From positions 1 to 64,000 of the forward strand of contig JACYMF010000037.1 in assembly GCA_015272165.1 (NCBI GenBank): a stretch of 64,000 bases of DNA, written 5' to 3'. This stretch comes from Cyanobacterium sp. T60_A2020_053 (GTDB lineage Bacteria; Cyanobacteriota; Cyanobacteriia; Cyanobacteriales; Cyanobacteriaceae). Positions 26,405 to 36,536 of the stretch are shown one piece after another. Position 1 is the stretch's first letter; every line of letters starts with the position of its first letter. The notes beneath the pieces are model-generated. The model was not told where the DNA came from and did not search any database. It saw only the letters and a list, made by a program, of their open reading frames with translations. A program made the translations under genes and the position numbers.

Positions 26405-26801
26405 ATTAAATAGATAAATCCAGCGCCCGTCAAACTAACTATTAGCCCTCGATTCATCTTAATTTTAGTTGATAGATAACGGTGAAGGGCGCTGTGAGAA
26501 TTAGATTTAGAGCTAATAACATTAGAATGTCATCATTTACCAACATAATTTAGATATTGTCTTACAAAACACATTATTCTTGCTAAAATTACGGTGTTAA
26601 TTATTAGCTCAGTTAATCATAGCAATTATTGTGAAGATTAGGCACAAGACGATACCCCTAAATCCCCCTTTACAAGGAGGACTTGAGAATAATCAACTTA
26701 CCTCATTATCATGAAAAACGCTATATTATCAAACAAGCCCTACGAATTAGTGTTATTTAAAAATATCTATGACAGCTTCAGTCTGTTAGAGAGTTAACAA
26801 G
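26405..26801. other. Intergenic region with short repeats
   Basis: No gene. It contains CAGCGCCC (about 26422) and GGGCGCTG (about 26486) motifs flanking 60 bases, and a CCCCTAAATCCCCC / GGAGGACTTGAG segment at about 26659-26687 that is a common cyanobacterial dispersed repeat. A promoter for the GNAT gene is expected in the last 100 bases. Confidence 0.45.
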
Positions 26802-27275
26802 ATGAATTTTAGCCATATTGAATTTTCCACAGAAAAAGAAAGAATCGATTTATTGCAATTACTTGCTTTATATCATAAAACCGCTTTTTGGGCAGAAAAT
26901 CGTTGTTTAGAAGATTTACGCATTGCCATTACCCACAGTAATCCCATTGTCTCGGTGTGGGATAACCAAAAGCTAATCGGTAGCGCCCGTGCCACTTCCG
27001 ATGGGATTTATCGTGCTACCATTTGGGATGTTGTTATCGATCCAGAATATCAAGGCTTTGGCTTGGGGCGCAAATTAGTAGAAACTATTATTAGTCATCC
27101 TTTAGTTAACCGTGTGGAAAGAGTCTATTTAACTACTACCCATCAACAAAATTTCTATCGTAAAATCGGTTTTATCGAAAACCAAACTACTACAATGGTA
27201 TTACAAAATAATTATCTTCATACCGAAGATTTATTTACCGAGTCTCAAAGTTTGGAAACGATACCTCTAAAGTAG
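26802..27275 (+). CDS. GNAT family N-acetyltransferase
   Basis: A 157-residue acetyltransferase. Motif A, the acetyl-CoA pyrophosphate loop, is VIDPEYQGFGLGRKLVE (about residues 86-102). Motif B follows in VYLTTTHQQNFYRKIGFIE. This type, with an N-terminal ALYHKTAFWAENRCLEDL, is shared by cyanobacteria and plastids and includes plastid NSI/GNAT2-like lysine and serotonin acetyltransferases. The substrate here is not determinable. The 3' end overlaps the convergent kinase-like gene by 41 bases. Confidence 0.88.
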   Translation: MNFSHIEFSTEKERIDLLQLLALYHKTAFWAENRCLEDLRIAITHSNPIVSVWDNQKLIGSARATSDGIYRATIWDVVIDPEYQGFGLGRKLVETIISHPLVNRVERVYLTTTHQQNFYRKIGFIENQTTTMVLQNNYLHTEDLFTESQSLETIPLK

Positions 27276-27996
27276 TTGAAATGGGGATAATATTTTGAAT
27301 AGTAATTTTTCCCCCCATTACTTCTATTAAAGTAGAAGCTAAACTCATTTTCAGTCCTGCAGATAATTCAGGATTTTGATTAAGTTTCTCTATTTCTGTC
27401 AAAGGCAATTCACTAAAATTAATTGACTCACTAAAAATATATTCATCATAGGGTAATGATAATTTAATAGTAGTGTTTTGATCTTGACTTTCAGCACTTA
27501 AAAGAATAGTAGCTAACTCAAAATGAGCGATAACTACCTCTAGTAAATAACAGAATCCTTGCAGTAGTTTTTCTTGATCAACATAAAGAAAACAATCAAT
27601 CATATTTTGATCTAAAACTAGATTGATGTTACCATTAAAGGCTTGAATTTCCATTATTCTTATTAAAGAAGCCAGAAACTCTTTACTTCTAATAATTTTT
27701 AAATCTAAAGATAATTTACCTACATTAAGTTTAGATACTTCGATGACTTGATCCATCAAATTAAGTAGTTTTTTAGCATAGTCATAAGCATTTTTGATAA
27801 ACTCTTTTTCTTCTTGAGGATTTTCGCACAAATCATTAAGTATTAACTGATGTAAGCTCATTAAACTGCCGAGGGGCGCTCTTATTTCGTGCGCTACTCT
27901 ACCTAAAAAACCAGCATGAAAGTTAGCATTTTGTACGGCATTTTGATAGGCTATTTTTGTTGCTTTCAACTCTTGTTTTAACTCAGTGTCACTCAT
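27235..27996 (-). CDS. Degenerate sensor kinase with HisKA helix but no ATP-binding boxes
   Basis: A 253-residue protein. The HisKA dimerisation helix with HEIRAPLGSLMSLHQ (His about residue 37) is intact. The following region is the length of an HATPase_c domain and ends ASTLIEVMGGKITIQNI and TTLEVSFP, as in real kinases. However, no N box, G1 (DxGxG) or G2 (GxGxG) motif is present. It therefore probably cannot bind ATP. It could be a phosphotransfer protein, a dimer-forming regulator of another kinase, or a decaying gene. It is cytoplasmic and has no sensor domain beyond a short N-terminal helix. Confidence 0.7.
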   Translation of the reverse strand: MSDTELKQELKATKIAYQNAVQNANFHAGFLGRVAHEIRAPLGSLMSLHQLILNDLCENPQEEKEFIKNAYDYAKKLLNLMDQVIEVSKLNVGKLSLDLKIIRSKEFLASLIRIMEIQAFNGNINLVLDQNMIDCFLYVDQEKLLQGFCYLLEVVIAHFELATILLSAESQDQNTTIKLSLPYDEYIFSESINFSELPLTEIEKLNQNPELSAGLKMSLASTLIEVMGGKITIQNIIPISTTLEVSFPNFETR

Positions 27997-28455
27997 AACT
28001 TTCGATTTATTAATATATTAGAAACAGAGAATTTAAACTTTTTATTAAAAAAGTATAGTTTTGGGTAAATTATAATCCTAAAGTTCTAAAACTAAACAAT
28101 TTTCTTGAATCATCAATCAATTTTTATTTAAAAAAAACACATATATAGCGATTCCAAATCAAGTCTGCTGAGAAAATGCAATCGTTAGGTGTAGGGCAAA
28201 GGTTAAAATTGTTATATATCAAAGACTTTGGCTTACTAACTGTAGTTTATACTAAATGTGGAAAAGAATAAAAAACGGGAACATAGAAAAGGAAAATAGA
28301 GAGAAAATAGGCCTTGCTAATTTTAGATATGAAAAGACTTAAAATACATCTTCTCTCCTGCGAAAAAGTGTTAGTACATTTTTGAACTTTAGATAGTGAA
28401 TCAATAATGATACTGAATATTTTAACCTTTGTTTTGTTTCCTTCATCTTACCAAA
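27997..28455. other. Intergenic region with degenerate MITE-like end
   Basis: No gene is seen. At about 28164-28190, CTGCTGAGAAAATGCAATCG is a degenerate copy of the TGCTGAAAAAGTGCAAT end sequence found elsewhere in the window; ATCAAAGACTTTGGC follows, as in other copies (AATTAAAGACTTTGCC). The rest is AT-rich. Confidence 0.4.
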
Positions 28456-29142
28456 CTAAAAAGCTAATTGAGATAAACGAGCTTGTAGCATGGCAGGAAA
28501 AAGATTGTAATAACGTTGGTTGAGGGGCGAAGGATGGGGAAGAGGATAAATGGTAACTTTTTTTTGGTAGGATTTGCCCACTTTATCAGTGGCAATTAGG
28601 TTCACCTCAATACTTTGATGATAACGTTGATCGGCATTACTCCAAAAATTATTAAAAGTTTCTTTATCGCTATAGTTTTGATACCATTTGAAGGCTTCTG
28701 TGCCTAAAGTAATAATTTGATTTCCCTGCCAATGAATGGTTAAAAATTGTTCAATAAAAGGGCGAAATCTTTTTTTAACTTTTACCGAATAGGCTTTGTT
28801 TTCAGGTGGTTTATAAGGCACTGTATTCGTTAAAATTGCTCTTTCTGCAATGGTATTTAATTTAGATTGCTCATTAGTTTTTTCTCGGTGGATAGCCTGA
28901 TAAAATACTTGGCGAACTAATGTACCAGCTTGACCGATTAACGGTTGACCAGCCATAACTTCATCTCTGCCTAAATCTCGACCGAAAAAGCAAATATTAC
29001 TTTTTAGATTACCATAATATAAAATAGGTTTTGTGGCTTCTTTTTTCGCTGATTGATATATAGCTAAATCGAGAGGAAATTCTTCCCTTTTTGCTTCTTT
29101 TTCGATGTCTTGGATTAATTCTTCTAAAGTTATATTTACCAT
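28456..29142 (-). CDS. Uracil-DNA glycosylase superfamily protein
   Basis: A 228-residue member of the uracil-DNA glycosylase fold. Motif 1 is FFGRDLGRDEVMAGQPLIG, a variant of the GxxPGxxE loop seen in families 4/5-like UDGs. NTVPYKPPENKA follows. Motif 2 is LPHPSPLNQRYY (HPS-P). The cysteines that hold the 4Fe-4S cluster of family 4 are not evident, so this is a cluster-less branch. These enzymes remove uracil from DNA as the first step of base excision repair. Activity in this variant is not guaranteed. It lies near ligA and uvrA but is on its own promoter. Confidence 0.75.
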   Translation of the reverse strand: MVNITLEELIQDIEKEAKREEFPLDLAIYQSAKKEATKPILYYGNLKSNICFFGRDLGRDEVMAGQPLIGQAGTLVRQVFYQAIHREKTNEQSKLNTIAERAILTNTVPYKPPENKAYSVKVKKRFRPFIEQFLTIHWQGNQIITLGTEAFKWYQNYSDKETFNNFWSNADQRYHQSIEVNLIATDKVGKSYQKKVTIYPLPHPSPLNQRYYNLFPAMLQARLSQLAF

Positions 29143-29502
29143 TTTCTTGAATAGTTAATTATGTTGGATTGAAAATTATTATCTTAAATTTATTGTTTAT
29201 TTATAATTTTTTTTACAAAAAATTGATATTTATGATATTGTCTAAATAATAAAAAACTATTTACTTTTAGTCTGATATAAAGGCATTAGTAATATATTCT
29301 TTATAAGTTCTACATTGACAAAAAAGAGAAAAAAAGTCAAGAAAAATTTATTTTTTATGATCTCAATCTCTGTAAGGGTAGAATAATATTTAATCTCTAT
29401 GAGAGATAGTCATTTAAAATGACAATGACAAGTTTTCGTACTATTAATAATAATCGCAAAATATCAAATACTGGGCAATTTCCAACGTAAAAATTTTGAA
29501 AT

Positions 29503-29533
29503 TTGTCTCAATCTGAATCGAAATAACTATAAT
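29503..29533 (+). promoter_or_regulatory. Possible ligA promoter
   Basis: TTGTCT (29503-29508) and TATAAT (29528-29533), separated by 19 bases, a little longer than ideal, end 26 bases before the ligA ATG. The rest of the 29143-29559 gap is AT-rich and shows no gene or repeat. Confidence 0.35.
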
Positions 29534-29547
29534 AGAAAATAATTTAG

Positions 29548-31572
<2,025 letters not shown>

Positions 31573-31705
31573 AAAGCAAAAGTTAAAATGCTGTAAAATC
31601 AATAATTGTTCATTACCAATTCCTAAATTTTGTTAACATGAAGTTAAAAAACTCCCTAAATTCTTACAATGAAAGTAGGAAGCTATTAATTACTAAGGAT
31701 AGAAT

Positions 31706-31912
31706 ATGACTATTTGGGTTAACGAACAAATTGACAGTTGTGGCATTATTCAAGCCTGTATTGCTGGTTGTGACGAAAAAGCCGCCTTAGAATGTCATGA
31801 GGATTGGCAACAAAAATTAACTACAGAGCAACAGAAACAAGGTTGGAAAGCAGTATTAAGAAGTGTTAGTAGCTGGGATGAAGTGCCTGTTAACGCTTTA
31901 AAATTAAGTTAA
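31706..31912 (+). CDS. Small conserved-looking hypothetical protein
   Basis: A 68-residue acidic protein, MTIWVNEQIDSCGIIQACIA, with four cysteines (C-x5-C-x3-C early, one more at ALECHEDW). No family is recognised. A GGA stretch lies 8 bases before the ATG. The cysteine spacing might bind metal, but that is speculative. Its last 13 codons and the downstream sequence are tandemly repeated (31874-32035). Confidence 0.6.
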   Translation: MTIWVNEQIDSCGIIQACIAGCDEKAALECHEDWQQKLTTEQQKQGWKAVLRSVSSWDEVPVNALKLS

Positions 31913-32035
31913 AGCAGTAGGTTGGGTTGAGGCAACGAAACCCAACAAATAGTAAAACTTGTGGGATAAAATTCCTGTTAACCCCTGAAAATTAAGCTAA
32001 AGTTATCGGTTGGGTAGAGGTAACGAAACCCAACA
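31874..32035. repeat. Tandem duplication of a gene end plus hairpin
   Basis: 31874-31947 and 31962-32035 are diverged copies of one 74-base unit. Each has TGGGAT...CCTGTTAAC...AAATTAAG, then a hairpin of the type GGTTGGGTT-GAGGCAACG-AAACCCAAC. The first copy includes the end of the 68-residue gene, so the second contains a non-coding echo of that end. The hairpin itself is a common cyanobacterial repeat and could act as a terminator. Confidence 0.65.
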
Positions 32036-32071
32036 CAAGTTTTGTAATAAATACATCAACATAATTTATTT

Positions 32072-33172
32072 ATGGGAAAAAAACCCACCAGCTTAGGTAC
32101 AAAGTTATTTTTATCTCATCTGGCAGTAATGGTCGTGGGTTTGAGTACATTTTTTGTAATTGCCAAATTTTCTTCACCGCAATTTTTTGTTTTAAGATTA
32201 GAACAATTAGAACAAAAAGGATTTATTACGGTTAGGTCTGCTAAAACTTATTTAATAGAAGGATTTGAAACGGCGTGGAATCGTAGCGCTACTTGGTCAT
32301 TAATTATCGGTAGTGGCATGGCTGGAATGCTTAGTTTTTATTTGAGTAAGAGAATAATGAAACCTCTAATGCAAATGAAAAATATTACTCAAAATTTTGC
32401 GAAAGGGCATTGGGAAGAAAGAATGCCGGAAAGCGAAATCGCTGAATTAAATCAGTTAAGTATCAGTTTTAATCGCATGGCAAGTAGTCTGGAAGATGTG
32501 GAAGCGAGACGAAGGGATTTAGTGAGCGATTTAACCCACGAATTACGCACCCCTTTAACGGTGGTGAGGGGATATTTAGAAGAGTTGGCATCGGGAGATA
32601 TTGAGCCTTCAGCGCCCCTCTTCCTTAACCTAGTGAGGGAAACGAGGAGATTAGAAAACCTTACCCGTGATTTACAAGAATTATCAAAAGCCGAAGCTGG
32701 TTATCTTTCCATTAATGTGAAACCTTTTCACGTTTTACCTTTGTTAGAGTCTCTAGTGAGACGATTTCGAGATCAATTATTGGAAGATGGTCCAGAATTA
32801 AAGTTAGATTATCCTGCTTCATTACCTCTGGTGATGGGGGATAGTGATCGCACGGAGCAAATTTTAGTTAATCTGTTAGGTAATGCTATTCGCTATACTG
32901 AATCTGGTTTTATTACCATTTCTACTGCTGTGAGGGGGAAATTTTTATGGATTACGGTGGCTGATACGGGTATAGGTATTAGTGAGGAAGATTTACCTCA
33001 CATTTTTGAGCGGTTTTGGCGCGCTGATCGTTCCCGTTGCAGTTATTCTGGAGGTAGTGGCATTGGTTTAGCGATTACCTTGCGCTTGGTGGAGTTACAG
33101 GGGGGAAAAATTGAGGTTGCAAGTAAACTACATCACGGTACAACTTTTCGTTTTTCTATTCCCCTCAAATAG
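32072..33172 (+). CDS. HAMP-domain sensor histidine kinase
   Basis: A 366-residue membrane kinase. TM1 is at about residues 13-32 and TM2 at about 74-92, enclosing a short 40-residue external loop. A HAMP domain follows (KRIMKPLMQMKNITQNFAKG). The HisKA His is in LTHELRTPLTVVRGY (about 156). HATPase_c boxes are NLLGNAIRYTESG, VADTGIGISEEDLPHIFERFW and GGSGIGLAI, all intact. It resembles BaeS-like stress kinases. The very short periplasmic loop suggests sensing within or at the membrane. No response regulator is adjacent. A purine-rich simple repeat follows (about 33215-33300). Confidence 0.92.
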   Translation: MGKKPTSLGTKLFLSHLAVMVVGLSTFFVIAKFSSPQFFVLRLEQLEQKGFITVRSAKTYLIEGFETAWNRSATWSLIIGSGMAGMLSFYLSKRIMKPLMQMKNITQNFAKGHWEERMPESEIAELNQLSISFNRMASSLEDVEARRRDLVSDLTHELRTPLTVVRGYLEELASGDIEPSAPLFLNLVRETRRLENLTRDLQELSKAEAGYLSINVKPFHVLPLLESLVRRFRDQLLEDGPELKLDYPASLPLVMGDSDRTEQILVNLLGNAIRYTESGFITISTAVRGKFLWITVADTGIGISEEDLPHIFERFWRADRSRCSYSGGSGIGLAITLRLVELQGGKIEVASKLHHGTTFRFSIPLK

Positions 33173-33357
33173 CAGGAGATTTGTAAACTCGAACCAAAAA
33201 TCTAAATTTTGGCAGGGGAGAAAGCAGGGCATTTTCAAAGTCAGGTACAAAATTGATTTGTTTTGCAGAGGAAGCAGAGGAAGCAAGGGAGAAAGGGATA
33301 TTTTTGCTATTAATTGGTTTGTTAGTAATTAAAAACCTCTAGGAGCATCTTTTTTCA

Positions 33358-33585
33358 TCAAGCAGAAACAGGACTTATTTCGTCTTCTCGAAAATGAGCT
33401 TTGAATTTTTTGTTAAATTTAACCAGATAAGGTAAATTTGCGCTCACCGGGCGCCCTTGCCAATTGGTGACAATCTCGATTAATTCTCCTTCCATGCCTT
33501 TTATGTCAAAAGCAGTTTTTTTGTATTCGGGGTGATGATAGACAATTACAGATGCGGTTACTTTAACTTGATCGCCAACTTTCAT
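33358..33585 (-). CDS. ftrV: Ferredoxin-thioredoxin reductase, variable subunit
   Basis: A 75-residue SH3-like beta-barrel protein, MKVGDQVKVTASVIVYHHPE ... GMEGELIEIVTNWQGRPVSA, of the FTR alpha (variable) chain. It partners the catalytic 4Fe-4S subunit FtrC to pass electrons from photosynthetic ferredoxin to thioredoxins in the cytoplasm. The variable subunit has no redox centre of its own and stabilises the dimer. Length and sequence are typical. ftrC is not in this window. Confidence 0.93.
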   Translation of the reverse strand: MKVGDQVKVTASVIVYHHPEYKKTAFDIKGMEGELIEIVTNWQGRPVSANLPYLVKFNKKFKAHFREDEISPVSA

Positions 33586-33821
33586 AGTTTAGATAAGATT
33601 AATAATAGATTCAATAAAATATAGTTAGTTAGTCTCCCTTCAGGAGTAATCGGTTTTTTTCTCAAAAAAGACAACCTCATTATATTCTCATATTTCGTCA
33701 TTTCTGCCAACTTTTAGGCTAATTATGATTGTTGTTAAAAGGGCAAGGGGCAAAGGTAAATTAAAAGATAGCTTGGACTACCATTAAATTTGCTTACGTC
33801 TGAAAAGATAGAGTTTTAAAC

Positions 33822-33844
33822 TTGTCAATCTGCGATAATGACAA
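33822..33844. promoter_or_regulatory. Small inverted repeat upstream of ferredoxin gene
   Basis: TTGTCA (33822-33827) and TGACAA (33839-33844) separated by 11 bases, about 80 bases before the ferredoxin ATG. This could be an operator for a dimeric regulator or part of a promoter; no known box is matched with confidence. The remainder of 33586-33921 is AT-rich and empty apart from an AAAGGGCAAGGGGCAAAGG tract. Confidence 0.3.
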
Positions 33845-33921
33845 AACGGGTTAAGATATATTAAGCTAATTTTTTCAGCATTATAAAAAACTGAGATCAG
33901 CAAAATTGAGGAAATAAAATC

Positions 33922-34146
33922 ATGCCCCATTCTATTGTGACAGATGTTTGTGAAGGTGTAGCGGATTGCGTGTCGGCTTGTCCTGTTGCTTGTATTCACG
34001 AGGGAGAAAGCAAAAATATTAAAGGTACCGATTGGTATTGGATTGATTTTGATACTTGTATTGATTGTGGCATTTGTTTACAGGTTTGTCCGGTGGAGGG
34101 CGCTATATTACCCGAGGAGCGTCCAGAGTTACAAAAAATGTCCTAA
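33922..34146 (+). CDS. Bacterial-type ferredoxin with two Fe-S cluster motifs
   Basis: A 74-residue ferredoxin. The C-terminal cluster motif is standard, CIDCGICLQVCP. The N-terminal set is CEGVADCVSACPVAC, with the 7Fe-type spacing (C-x5-C-x3-C-P-x2-C), allowing a 3Fe-4S or 4Fe-4S cluster. It is a low-potential electron carrier in the cytoplasm, distinct from the 2Fe-2S photosynthetic ferredoxin. Small 2[4Fe-4S]/7Fe ferredoxins of this type are common in cyanobacteria; the redox partner is unknown. The 3' end carries a GGGCGCT motif. Confidence 0.9.
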   Translation: MPHSIVTDVCEGVADCVSACPVACIHEGESKNIKGTDWYWIDFDTCIDCGICLQVCPVEGAILPEERPELQKMS

Positions 34147-34268
34147 TCTTAATTAGGGTTTACCGAAAAAGTGAACTCATGAAGGCAAATTGACAATTGA
34201 TAATGGACAATGGACAATTAAAGTTTTACAAGATAATTACCAATTATAGTTAATTTCACCAAACCCTT

Positions 34269-34988
34269 ATGAGTAAGTTGCTGGAAGTAAATAATGTTTA
34301 CGCTGGATATATCAAAGATTTAAACATACTACAAGGTATTAATTTTTGTGTTGAGGGCGGAGAATTAGTTACGGTAATTGGACCGAATGGCGCAGGTAAA
34401 TCCACTCTCGCTAAAACTATTTTTGGTTTATTAGCACCTAATGAAGGGGAAATCATTTTTAAGGGTGAAAAAATCAATGGCTTAAAACCTAATGAAATTG
34501 TTAGGCGTGGAATGTGTTATGTGCCTCAAATTGCTAATGTTTTCGCTTCTTTGACGGTGGCTGAAAATTTGGAGATGGGCGCTTATATTTTGTCTGGCTC
34601 TTGTCATAGGCAAAAAGAGTTAATTTATACTATGTTTCCGAAGTTAAAGGAAAGAGCAAAGCAGAAAGCTGGTACTTTGTCGGGGGGTGAAAGGCAAATG
34701 TTAGCTATGGGTAAGGCATTGATGTTAGACCCTGATTTGTTAGTATTGGATGAGCCTTCGGCGGCGCTTTCTCCTATTTTAGTGAATAGTGTGTTTGAGC
34801 AAATCCAAGCAATTAATGCCACAGGAAAGGCAATTATTTTGGTGGAACAAAATGCGAAAAAGGCTTTGATGATGGCTCATCGAGGCTATGTGTTAGAAAG
34901 TGGTAAGGATGCTATCACGGGGAGGGGCGCTGATTTATTAAATAATCCTCTCGTAGGTGAATTATATCTCGGTGTGGTTCATAAATAA
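34269..34988 (+). CDS. ABC transporter ATP-binding protein, LivF/NatE-like
   Basis: A 239-residue ABC ATPase. Walker A is GPNGAGKSTLAK, the signature TLSGGERQMLAMG, and Walker B LLVLDEPSAALSP. Sequence features (YVPQIANVFASLTVAENLEMGA, LVEQNAKKALMMAHRGYVLE) place it with LivF-type ATPases of branched-chain or neutral amino-acid transporters; NatE is the cyanobacterial version. The permease, binding protein and LivG partner are not in the window, so it works in trans with a system elsewhere, as is usual for the scattered nat genes. The substrate is inferred only from the family. Confidence 0.85.
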   Translation: MSKLLEVNNVYAGYIKDLNILQGINFCVEGGELVTVIGPNGAGKSTLAKTIFGLLAPNEGEIIFKGEKINGLKPNEIVRRGMCYVPQIANVFASLTVAENLEMGAYILSGSCHRQKELIYTMFPKLKERAKQKAGTLSGGERQMLAMGKALMLDPDLLVLDEPSAALSPILVNSVFEQIQAINATGKAIILVEQNAKKALMMAHRGYVLESGKDAITGRGADLLNNPLVGELYLGVVHK

Positions 34989-35290
34989 GGGTTGCTGAAA
35001 AACTAATGTCGTGAGGACAAATTGACAATGGATAATTGACAATTATGAGGTTTTACTATGCCTGTGTAGTATGTGTAATTTCGTAATCTGCTTTATATCA
35101 TGTTCGGATAGTCTATTACAAAAGATTATATCTTCGTCATTTACCCACCGTGTAATGAATTACACGGAACCAATAGTATGTCGTTCAATAAATTGAACTA
35201 AGATATTGATATTACTAATTTGTAAGTGGTCAAGTGAACTTGATATTAACCCTTATGAATAAACATTTTTGATTTATTTAGCAGACCCTA
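34988..35290. mobile_element. MITE-like element with TGCTGAAAAA / TTTATTTAGCAGACCCTA ends
   Basis: Left end AGGGTTGCTGAAAAA (34988), right end TTTATTTAGCAGACCCTA (to 35290), imperfect inverted repeats of each other. The 303-base interior has no gene, but carries the paired-hairpin repeat (35148-35198) and an AATTGACAATGGATAATTGAC simple tract. Related elements lie at 42645-42904 and 61927-62086; single ends lie near 34151, 48398 and 53363. It starts within the stop codon of the LivF-like gene. It fills the 34989-35340 gap. Confidence 0.5.
35148..35198. repeat. Paired-hairpin dispersed repeat, copy 2
   Basis: CCGTGTAATGAATTACACGG (35148-35167) and GTTCAATAAATTGAAC (35183-35198), then TAAGAT. 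Same order, spacing (about 14) and tail as 3486-3534; the loop of the second hairpin differs by one base and stems are conserved, which suggests that the structure matters. Confidence 0.6.
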
Positions 35291-35340
35291 ATTATATAAA
35301 AAGTAGTATCATTAAATAAAGGTAAAATGTCCTAAAAAAT

Positions 35341-35913
35341 ATGACAAATTTAACCATTGATATTCAAGCAATTAGTCTCAGTGATGAGCAGTTTTTTGAG
35401 TTATGCCAAAAAAACCGTGATTTGAAATTTGAACTTAGCGCCCGAAGAGATTTAATTATCATGCCACCTACAGGAGGAGAAACAGGCAATCGCAACATTG
35501 AAATTGCTTATCAACTACAAAAATGGAGTAGAAATAATCAAAGGGGTATTGCTTTTGATTCTTCCACTGGTTTTAAATTACCTAACAGCGCCCACCGCTC
35601 TCCCGATGCTTCTTGGCTAAGATTAGAAAAATGGCAGAGTTTGACTCCTTCTCAACAACAAAAATTTTTACCTTTTGCTCCTGATTTTGTGATTGAATTA
35701 TTATCCCCTAGTGATAATCTCAAAGAGACTCAAAATAAGATGATAGAATACATAGAAAATGGCACTCAATTAGGTTGGTTAATCAACCGTAAAGATAAAG
35801 AAATAGAAGTTTATTATCAAGATAAAAGTAAAGAAATTTTACAGCAACCTAAAGCAATTTCAGGGGGAGATATTTTGCCAGACTTCACCTTAGATTTACA
35901 ATTTATTTGGTGA
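35341..35913 (+). CDS. Uma2 family endonuclease-like protein (DUF820), copy A
   Basis: A 190-residue Uma2/DUF820 protein with the PD-(D/E)XK fold. The core is RSPDASWL (Asp), FVIELLSPSDNLKETQNKM (Glu in IELLSPSD) and GTQLGWLINRKDKEIEVY. Uma2 genes are strongly multiplied in cyanobacteria and are thought to be nuclease-derived; no firm function is established. The start ATG is preceded by AAATGTCCTAAAAAAT, a sequence repeated before copy B. Confidence 0.85.
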   Translation: MTNLTIDIQAISLSDEQFFELCQKNRDLKFELSARRDLIIMPPTGGETGNRNIEIAYQLQKWSRNNQRGIAFDSSTGFKLPNSAHRSPDASWLRLEKWQSLTPSQQQKFLPFAPDFVIELLSPSDNLKETQNKMIEYIENGTQLGWLINRKDKEIEVYYQDKSKEILQQPKAISGGDILPDFTLDLQFIW

Positions 35914-35963
35914 TGGTAGTTTATTATAATGAATAAAAGTAGCGGCAAAATGTCCTAAAAAAT

Positions 35964-36536
35964 ATGACAAATTTAACCATTGATATTCAAGGAATTAGTT
36001 GTAGTGATGAGCAGTTTTTTCAGTTATGCCAAAAAAACCGTGATTTAAAATTTGAACTTAGCGCCCGAAGAGATTTAATTATCATGCCACCTACAGGAGG
36101 AGAAACAGGCAATCGCAACATTGAAATTGCTTATCAACTACAAAAATGGAGTAGAAATAATCAAAGGGGTATTGCTTTTGATTCTTCCACTGGTTTTAAA
36201 TTACCTAACAGCGCCCACCGCTCTCCCGATGCTTCTTGGCTAAGATTAGAAAAATGGCAGAGTTTGACTCCTTCTCAACAACAAAAATTTTTACCTTTTG
36301 CTCCTGATTTTGTGATTGAATTATTATCCCCTAGTGATAATCTCAAAGAGACTCAAAATAAGATGATAGAATATATAGAAAATGGCACTCAATTAGGTTG
36401 GTTAATTAACCGTCAAAATAAAGAAATAGAGGTTTATTATCAAGATAAAAGTAAAGAAATTTTACAGCAACCAAAAAATATTTCAGGGGGAGATATTTTG
36501 CCAGATTTTACTTTAGATTTACAATTTATTTGGTAG
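35964..36536 (+). CDS. Uma2 family endonuclease-like protein (DUF820), copy B
   Basis: A tandem duplicate of copy A at a 623-base period, 190 residues, differing at only a handful of positions: GISCSDEQFFQLC versus AISLSDEQFFELC near the start, and RQNKE/KNISG near the end. The middle 130 residues are identical and nearly identical in DNA. The catalytic motif IELLSPSDN is unchanged. The pattern, differences at both ends and none in the centre, suggests recent duplication or gene conversion. The stop overlaps the possible start of cobT. Confidence 0.85.
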   Translation: MTNLTIDIQGISCSDEQFFQLCQKNRDLKFELSARRDLIIMPPTGGETGNRNIEIAYQLQKWSRNNQRGIAFDSSTGFKLPNSAHRSPDASWLRLEKWQSLTPSQQQKFLPFAPDFVIELLSPSDNLKETQNKMIEYIENGTQLGWLINRQNKEIEVYYQDKSKEILQQPKNISGGDILPDFTLDLQFIW

